This document shows, piece after piece, positions 58,732 through 64,000 of a stretch of 64,000 nucleotides of DNA. Source of the stretch: Arthrobacter bambusae (lineage in GTDB: Bacteria > Actinomycetota > Actinomycetes > Actinomycetales > Micrococcaceae); the NCBI RefSeq assembly GCF_022606295.1, contig NZ_JAHHZS010000009.1:1-64000 (forward strand), given 5' to 3'. The position numbers were made by a program, and so were the translations under genes. The stretch's first letter is position 1, and each line of letters starts with the position of its first letter. Under the pieces are notes generated by a model that saw only the letters and a list, made by a program, of their open reading frames with translations, ran no database searches and was not told the DNA's origin.

Positions 58732-59406
58732 ATGAGTATCGAATCAAGTTCTGCCGCGGGAACCACCCCGGCCGATAGTGGTCACCGGGCTGGAAACCCC
58801 CTCTCAGCCCAGAGTGTTGCGGCATCCCCGCAGGCGAGCGCCAGTCCCCCGTTTGCCGATCCTGCAGCCTTGGGTTTGGGCGCATTCGCGTTGACCACTT
58901 TTGTCTTGAGCGTCGTCAATGCCGGCCTGATCGCCAAGGGCGACGAACCCGTGGTCCTTGGGTTGGCTCTCTTCTACGGCGGCCTCGCGCAGTTCGGCGC
59001 CGGGATCTGGGAATTTGCCAACCGCAACGTCTTCGGCGCGACGGCCTTCTGCTCGTACGGGGCGTTCTGGCTGTCCTTCTGGTTCCTGGCCCAGTTCAGC
59101 GCGGCCGGCCTTCCACCGGCGGACGCCGGCAAGGGCGTCGGTCTCTACCTGCTGGCGTGGGCCATCTTCACCGCCTACATGACCATTGCCGCGTGGCGTG
59201 TCAGCATGGGCGTCTTCGCGGTTTTCGTTGCCCTGACGCTGACCTTCATCGCCCTGTTCATCGGCGCCTTCGCCGCGTCCGCCACCATGACGATGCTCGG
59301 CGGCTGGCTGGGCATTGTGACTGCGCTCATCGCCTGGTACTGCTCCCTCGCGGTGGTCGCGAACTTTACGTTCAAACGAGTCCTGCTTCCCGTGGGACCA
59401 CGGTGA
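58732..59406 (+). CDS. satP: Acetate uptake transporter (GPR1/FUN34/SatP family)
   Basis: A 224-residue protein with six membrane helices. The family signature is ADPAALGLGAFALTTFVLSV; the second conserved part is FYGGLAQFGAGIWEFANRNV FGATAF, split around the pore. The N-terminal 40 residues are a disordered Ser/Ala/Pro tail. It lies four bases before acs, so uptake and activation of acetate are encoded together. Control by CRP/GlxR-like boxes upstream is likely. Confidence 0.93.
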   Translation: MSIESSSAAGTTPADSGHRAGNPLSAQSVAASPQASASPPFADPAALGLGAFALTTFVLSVVNAGLIAKGDEPVVLGLALFYGGLAQFGAGIWEFANRNVFGATAFCSYGAFWLSFWFLAQFSAAGLPPADAGKGVGLYLLAWAIFTAYMTIAAWRVSMGVFAVFVALTLTFIALFIGAFAASATMTMLGGWLGIVTALIAWYCSLAVVANFTFKRVLLPVGPR

Positions 59407-59412
59407 CCGGTG

Positions 59413-61392
59413 ATGGCCGACTACCCGACAGAACCGGATGAAACCCTCGCAAACCTGCTGCACGAACAACGGCGATTCCCCCCGGAAGCCGGCTTTACCG
59501 CCAAAGCCAACGCCACGGCGTCGGACTATGAAGAGGCCGACGCCGACAGGCTGGCTTTCTGGGCGAGGCAGGCGGAGCGGCTGGACTGGTCGCAAAAATG
59601 GTCAGAGGTCCTGGACTGGTCCAAGCCGCCATTCGCCAAATGGTTCGTCGGGGGCAAGCTGAACGCAGCCTACAACTGCCTGGACCGGCATGTCGTCGCC
59701 GGCCGCGGAGACAAAATCGCCTACTACTTCGAAGGGGAAGGCGGAGATACCCGCACCATCACCTATGCCCAGCTCACGGACATGGTCTGCCAGGCAGCGA
59801 ATACGTTGACTGATTTGGGCGTCACGGCAGGAGACCGGGTGGCCATCTACATGCCGATGATCCCGGAGACCATCGTGGCGATGCTGGCTTGCGCCCGGAT
59901 CGGGGCTCCGCACACCGTCGTCTTCGGCGGGTTCTCCGCGGACGCCCTGCGGACGCGGATCCACGACTGCGACGCCCGGATCGTCATCACCTCCGACGGC
60001 GCCTACCGCCGCGGCAAGGCAACCGGGCTGAAGCCCGCCGTCGACGAGGCCCTGCTGGACTGCCCGGACGTCCGCAACGTCCTCGTGGTCCGACGCACAG
60101 GCCAGGAGATCGACTGGATCCAGGGGAGGGATATCTGGTGGCATGAGTCGGTTGAGTTGGCGTCCACTGACCACCAGGCCGAAGCTTTCGATGCCGAGCA
60201 TCCGTTGTACGTGATGTACACCTCGGGGACAACCGGCAAGCCCAAGGGCATTCTGCACACCACCGGCGGCTACCTCACGACATGCGCCTACACGCATTGG
60301 GCTGTGTTCGACCTGAAAGCTGCCTCCGACATTTTCTGGACAGCAGCGGACATCGGATGGGTCACCGGGCACAGCTACATCGTGTACGGTCCCCTGGCCA
60401 ATGGCGCCACCTCGGTGCTGTACGAAGGGACTCCCGATACCCCGCACCAAGGCCGCTGGTGGGAAATCATCGACAAGTACAAAGTTTCGATTCTCTATTG
60501 CGCCCCCACCGCGATCCGCACGTTCATGAAGTGGGGCGCCCAGATACCGGCAAAGTACAGCCTCGGGAGCCTGCGTGTGATCGGGACGGTGGGCGAGCCG
60601 ATCAACCCGGCAGCGTACATCTGGTACCGGGAAAACATCGGGCACAACCGCACTCCCGTTGTGGACACCTGGTGGCAGACCGAGACCGGGTCCATCATGA
60701 TCAGTCCGCTCCCTGGAGTTACGGCGGGCAAACCGGGTGCCGCCATGAAAGCGCTGCCCGGGATCGTGGCCGACGTCGTGGATGACGCGGGGGCGCCGGT
60801 TGCCAACGGTTCCGGCGGCTATCTGGTGTTGAAGGCGCCGTGGCCCTCCATGCTGCGCACCATCTGGGGCGACGACGAGCGGTACGTGGAGACCTACTGG
60901 TCACGGTTCCCGGGTCTCTACTTCACAGGAGACGGCTCGAAGAAGGACGAGGACGGAGATATCTGGCTTCTGGGCCGGGTCGACGATGTGATGAACGTGG
61001 CTGGGCACCGGCTCTCGACGACGGAAATCGAATCGGCACTGGTTTCGCATGCGAAAGTCGCGGAAGCCGCCGTCGTCGGCGCCACCGACGAAACCACGGG
61101 GCAAGCGATCGTCGCCTTCGTCATCCTCCGCAGCGAGGCGGGCGACGGCGGCCCGGAAGTGGTGCAGGAGCTGCGTGAGCATGTTGCCAGGGAAATCGGC
61201 AAAATCGCCCGGCCCCGCCAGATCATGGTGGTGGCTGAACTGCCCAAGACCCGGTCCGGGAAGATCATGAGGCGGCTGCTCAAGGACGTCGCACAGGACC
61301 GGCCGATCGGGGATGTCACGACCTTGGCGGACTCGTCGGTCATGGACCTGATCAAGGCCGGGATGCCGGGAGGAGCTGGAGGGAAGCGCTAG
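59413..61392 (+). CDS. acs: Acetyl-CoA synthetase (AMP-forming)
   Basis: A 659-residue enzyme from ATG 59413 (a GTG three bases before is also possible). AMP-binding motifs are YVMYTSGTTGKPKGILHTT and TWWQTETGSIMISPLPG; the hinge is YFTGDGSKKDEDGDIWLLGR VDDVMNVAGHRLST in two parts, and the acetylatable lysine lies in LPKTRSGKIMRRLLKDV. It converts acetate, ATP and CoA to acetyl-CoA, following import by the upstream transporter. Confidence 0.97.
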   Translation: MADYPTEPDETLANLLHEQRRFPPEAGFTAKANATASDYEEADADRLAFWARQAERLDWSQKWSEVLDWSKPPFAKWFVGGKLNAAYNCLDRHVVAGRGDKIAYYFEGEGGDTRTITYAQLTDMVCQAANTLTDLGVTAGDRVAIYMPMIPETIVAMLACARIGAPHTVVFGGFSADALRTRIHDCDARIVITSDGAYRRGKATGLKPAVDEALLDCPDVRNVLVVRRTGQEIDWIQGRDIWWHESVELASTDHQAEAFDAEHPLYVMYTSGTTGKPKGILHTTGGYLTTCAYTHWAVFDLKAASDIFWTAADIGWVTGHSYIVYGPLANGATSVLYEGTPDTPHQGRWWEIIDKYKVSILYCAPTAIRTFMKWGAQIPAKYSLGSLRVIGTVGEPINPAAYIWYRENIGHNRTPVVDTWWQTETGSIMISPLPGVTAGKPGAAMKALPGIVADVVDDAGAPVANGSGGYLVLKAPWPSMLRTIWGDDERYVETYWSRFPGLYFTGDGSKKDEDGDIWLLGRVDDVMNVAGHRLSTTEIESALVSHAKVAEAAVVGATDETTGQAIVAFVILRSEAGDGGPEVVQELREHVAREIGKIARPRQIMVVAELPKTRSGKIMRRLLKDVAQDRPIGDVTTLADSSVMDLIKAGMPGGAGGKR

Positions 61393-61412
61393 CCTGTGGC
61401 ATCCGGACAACA

Positions 61413-61461
61413 AAAGGGAGCTCCTCCGACCTGCGTTTCCGCGGCCGGAGGAGCTCCCTTT
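61413..61461 (+). terminator. Terminator of the acetate operon
   Basis: AAAGGGAGCTCCTCCG (61413-61428) and CGGAGGAGCTCCCTTT (61446-61461) pair perfectly over 16 bp, starting 20 bp after the acs stop; short T-runs flank both sides, so it may also stop the opposite tRNA transcript. Confidence 0.88.
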
Positions 61462-61463
61462 CC

Positions 61464-61538
61464 TGGTGGGCGATACTGGGTTCGAACCAGTGACCTCTTC
61501 GGTGTGAACGAAGCGCGCTACCACTGCGCCAATCGCCC
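61464..61538 (-). tRNA. tRNA-Val (CAC)
   Basis: The acceptor stem pairs GGGCGAT with ATCGCCC, CCA is encoded, and the anticodon stem CTTCG/CGAAG encloses TTCACAC, giving anticodon CAC. It reads towards the acs terminator on the opposite strand to the tRNA cluster that follows. Confidence 0.95.
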
Positions 61539-61684
61539 GTGCACAAGAAGACTAACCGACCCCGGCCGGAATTCAAAAATCGGGGCAACCACCGCGAAAA
61601 TGCGTGTGAATCACATTGGTGTAACTCGCAAAATCCGCGCCAATCCAAGGAACTATCGCTCATTGCGTACGATTCGGGCAGATC

Positions 61685-61714
61685 GATTTGGAGTTTCCCG
61701 GAACCTCCTATAGA
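61685..61714 (+). promoter_or_regulatory. Probable promoter of the Gly-Cys-Val tRNA cluster
   Basis: TTTGGA near 61687-61692 and TATAGA at 61709-61714 are spaced by 16 bases, about 60 bp upstream of the first tRNA-Gly. No other good promoter is seen in the gap from 61539 to 61774. Confidence 0.5.
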
Positions 61715-61774
61715 GTTTTTACTCGTCGGAAAGCGACGGAATGCCCGCTGCGGACAGGCCGTCCAAGAAGACAT

Positions 61775-61847
<73 letters not shown>

Positions 61848-61902
61848 CGCAGGACACTGTCACGGCATTGAGTTCTTGGAACCTCAGGAATCGTGCTTAC
61901 AC

Positions 61903-61973
61903 GGTGGGTTGGCCGAGAGGCGAGGCAGCGGCCTGCAAAGCCGTATACACGGGTTCGAATCCCGTACCCACCT
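61903..61973 (+). tRNA. tRNA-Cys (GCA)
   Basis: The acceptor stem GGTGGGT/ACCCACC and the loop CTGCAAA give anticodon GCA. The T-arm is GGGTTCGAATCCC. CCA is not encoded. Confidence 0.95.
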
Positions 61974-62014
61974 CGGTGAAAACCTTGGTTTCCGGTCCAG
62001 GCCGGATTGCATTT

Positions 62015-62089
62015 GGGCGATTGGCGCAGCGGTAGCGCGCTTCCCTGACACGGAAGAGGTCACTGGTTCGATCCCAGTATCGCCCACCA
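62015..62089 (+). tRNA. tRNA-Val (GAC), copy 1
   Basis: The acceptor stem GGGCGAT/ATCGCCC and the loop CTGACAC give anticodon GAC. CCA is encoded. It forms a pair with the following tRNA-Gly. Confidence 0.96.
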
Positions 62090-62143
62090 AGGCAAGGCAA
62101 CTTGCTTGTTGATGAAGGTCCGGCCCGCCGGAACGCATCATGT

Positions 62144-62216
<73 letters not shown>

Positions 62217-62264
62217 CTCGTATTTTAAGGTCCCGGAAACGGGCCGGCCGGCTTATGCCGATCC

Positions 62265-62339
62265 GGGCGATTGGCGCAGCGGTAGCGCGCTTCCCTGACA
62301 CGGAAGAGGTCACTGGTTCGATCCCAGTATCGCCCACCA
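62265..62339 (+). tRNA. tRNA-Val (GAC), copy 2
   Basis: The sequence is identical to the copy 250 bp upstream, including the encoded CCA. Confidence 0.96.
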
Positions 62340-62393
62340 AGGCAAGGCAACTTGCTTGTTGATGAAGGTCCGGCCCGCCGGAACGCATCATGT

Positions 62394-62466
<73 letters not shown>

Positions 62467-62520
62467 CCACTCCCCTATCCCGGCCCGGTTCCGCTGGCCT
62501 AAAGCAGGGACATCTATCCA

Positions 62521-62547
62521 AGCAGCTCCGCCGGAGCTGCTTTTTTT
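62521..62547 (+). terminator. Terminator of the tRNA cluster
   Basis: AGCAGCTCC (62521-62529) pairs with GGAGCTGCT (62533-62541) around GCC and is followed by a run of seven T (62541-62547). A classical rho-independent terminator. Confidence 0.95.
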
Positions 62548-62701
62548 GTGCCCTGGACGCTCGCCTACGGGGTCCGCATGTCGGAAGGATCGGCAAAACT
62601 GATCGATACTACTCAGCAAAAATCACTTTATCCAATGTGATTCGGATCGCATACTTTTCTTCGGGCAGTCATTCGCCAACGCCGCAAGGCAGGAGCACAC
62701 A

Positions 62702-64000
62702 GTGAATCAACAAACACTCGTCCGTTCGATCATGAGGAAGAAACCCATTGATGACATCGAGGAGGAAAGTAAGCACAGCGGACTCTTCAAAAGCCTGGGC
62801 CTCTGGCAACTGACTGCAATCGGCGTCGGCGGCATCATCGGCGTCGGGATCTTCTCCCTGGCTGGTCTCGTGGCGCACGGAAGCGCGGACACGCCGGGCG
62901 TCGGCCCCGCTGTGCTGATTTCGTTCCTCGTCGCGGGGCTTGCCTCAGCGGCCGCAGCACTTTCCTACGCCGAATTCGCCGGGATGATTCCCCGCGCGGG
63001 ATCCGCCTACACCTACGGCTACGTTGCCCTCGGCGAGGTCATCGGATGGTTCATCGGCTGGGACCTCCTGCTGGAGTACATCGCAATCGTCGCCGTCGTC
63101 GCGATCGGCATTTCCGGATACTTCGACGCGTTCCTTTCCGGGATCGGCGTCCACATGCCGGCGTGGATGACCTCGACGGCGGACGAGGGGCACGGCGGCA
63201 TCATCAACCTACCTGCCATCCTGGTCTGTTTGCTGGTCACCTGGATCCTGTCCCGTGGAACCAAGGCCTTCGGCCGCTTCGAGCTGGTGGCGGTGGCCAT
63301 CAAGGTGGTCCTGATCCTGTTCATCATCGGCCTCGGCATCTTCTACATCAACACCAACAACTACAACCCGTTCATGCCCAGCGGTTTCGGCCCGGTGGTG
63401 GCCGGTTCGGCCACCGTGTTCTTCGCCGTGTTCGGCTACGACGCCATGAGCACCGCGGCCGAGGAAGCCAAGGACGGCAAGAAGCACATGCCCAAGGCGA
63501 TCGTGCTCTCGCTTGTCATCGCAATGCTCCTTTACGTTGCGGCGACGCTGGTGCTCACCGGCATGCAGAATTACAAGGACATCAACCCGACGGCCGGTTT
63601 CGCCTCCGCCTTCAGCGGTGTTGGCCTGCCTGTCATCGCGACCATCATCTCGGTGTTCGCCGTCCTGTCCATCCTCACCGTCATGTTGACCTTCCTCCTC
63701 GGCGTTACCCGTGTTTGGTTCTCCATGAGCCGTGACGGCCTGCTCCCGGGCTGGTTTGCGAAGACGGACCGCCATGGCACCCCGCAGCGTGTCACGTGGA
63801 TTGCAGGCCTTGCGTCGGCATTCTTGGCGGGAGTGTTCCCCATCAAGGCAGTTGCGGACCTGACCAACATCGGTATCCTGGCCGCGTTCGTCGTCGTTTG
63901 CCTCTCGGTCATCATCTTTCGGTACAAGAAGCCCGACGCGCCGCGTACCTTCCGGCTGCCGTTCATGCCCGTGGTTCCGGCATTCGGCATGCTTGCGTCA
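62702..64000 (+). CDS. APC-family amino acid permease (partial, 3' end outside window)
   Basis: 433 codons are present from GTG 62702, with AGGAG seven bases upstream, and the frame is open at the window end. The N-terminal 30 residues are cytoplasmic; helix 1 has the family motif AIGVGGIIGVGIFSLAG, and the conserved loop after helix 2 reads YAEFAGMIPRAGSAYTYGYV. About twelve helices are visible. It resembles cationic or general amino acid transporters (YfnA/CAT type); the substrate cannot be fixed from sequence. Confidence 0.93.
   Translation, partial: MNQQTLVRSIMRKKPIDDIEEESKHSGLFKSLGLWQLTAIGVGGIIGVGIFSLAGLVAHGSADTPGVGPAVLISFLVAGLASAAAALSYAEFAGMIPRAGSAYTYGYVALGEVIGWFIGWDLLLEYIAIVAVVAIGISGYFDAFLSGIGVHMPAWMTSTADEGHGGIINLPAILVCLLVTWILSRGTKAFGRFELVAVAIKVVLILFIIGLGIFYINTNNYNPFMPSGFGPVVAGSATVFFAVFGYDAMSTAAEEAKDGKKHMPKAIVLSLVIAMLLYVAATLVLTGMQNYKDINPTAGFASAFSGVGLPVIATIISVFAVLSILTVMLTFLLGVTRVWFSMSRDGLLPGWFAKTDRHGTPQRVTWIAGLASAFLAGVFPIKAVADLTNIGILAAFVVVCLSVIIFRYKKPDAPRTFRLPFMPVVPAFGMLAS

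Overview
The window is high-GC actinobacterial DNA, most likely from Arthrobacter sensu lato (Arthrobacter, Paenarthrobacter or Pseudarthrobacter). The basis is the HGxxPAAW and Trp-associated membrane proteins inside the trp cluster, a TIGR03085-type protein, an SCO6880-type conjugation protein, an ANTAR response regulator of the PdtaR kind, GlxR/CRP-like boxes, and frequent GTG/TTG starts with ATGA/GTGA/TGATG overlaps. The genus is inferred from gene content, not from a marker gene.

Accessory half (about 1-28.4 kb). The left edge holds the end of a fumarylacetoacetate-hydrolase-family gene, a universal stress protein and an IS110-family insertion sequence. From about 2.5 kb to a tRNA-Leu(CAA) gene at 28.4 kb lies an integrative and conjugative element (ICE). 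Its plus-strand part is a zinc-finger/coiled-coil protein coupled by ATGA to a MobF relaxase-helicase, followed by a small membrane protein. Its minus-strand part, read from right to left, is: tyrosine integrase, a regulatory cluster (excisionase-like protein, two winged-helix proteins, an EspR-like regulator), a sigma-like protein, a VirB8/TcpC-like protein, an NlpC/P60 wall hydrolase, a phage capsid/protease remnant with an HNH nuclease, a membrane-anchored beta-helix-like protein, a pilin-like protein, VirB6-like, SCO6880-like, VirB4-like and VirD4-like proteins, a small hypothetical, an ArdC-like metalloprotease, SSB, and a membrane-tethered HNH nuclease. These encode DNA processing, the type IV secretion channel, recipient-side establishment and excision control. 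The second att copy was not found, so the left boundary is open.

Core half (28.5-64 kb). After an ANTAR response regulator come pyk, gltD-gltB, lgt, trpA-trpB-trpC with the HGxxPAAW gene, the Trp-associated membrane gene and trpE, hisI, a TIGR03085-type gene, hisF-hisG-hisE, a riboflavin operon under an FMN riboswitch (pnuC-type transporter, ribD, ribE, ribB, ribA, ribH), rpe, an rsmB-fmt-def cluster, a PD-(D/E)XK nuclease, a diguanylate cyclase, an acetate transporter-acs operon behind CRP/GlxR-like boxes, six tRNA genes including a tandemly duplicated Val-Gly pair, and the start of an APC permease.

Most worth a second look: the capsid module embedded in the conjugation operon, a candidate oriT hairpin beside the relaxase operon, the IS110 non-coding ends (possible bridge RNA), a 70-bp near-perfect palindrome downstream of hisF, and the ICE's membrane-tethered nuclease with a 20-bp palindrome upstream.
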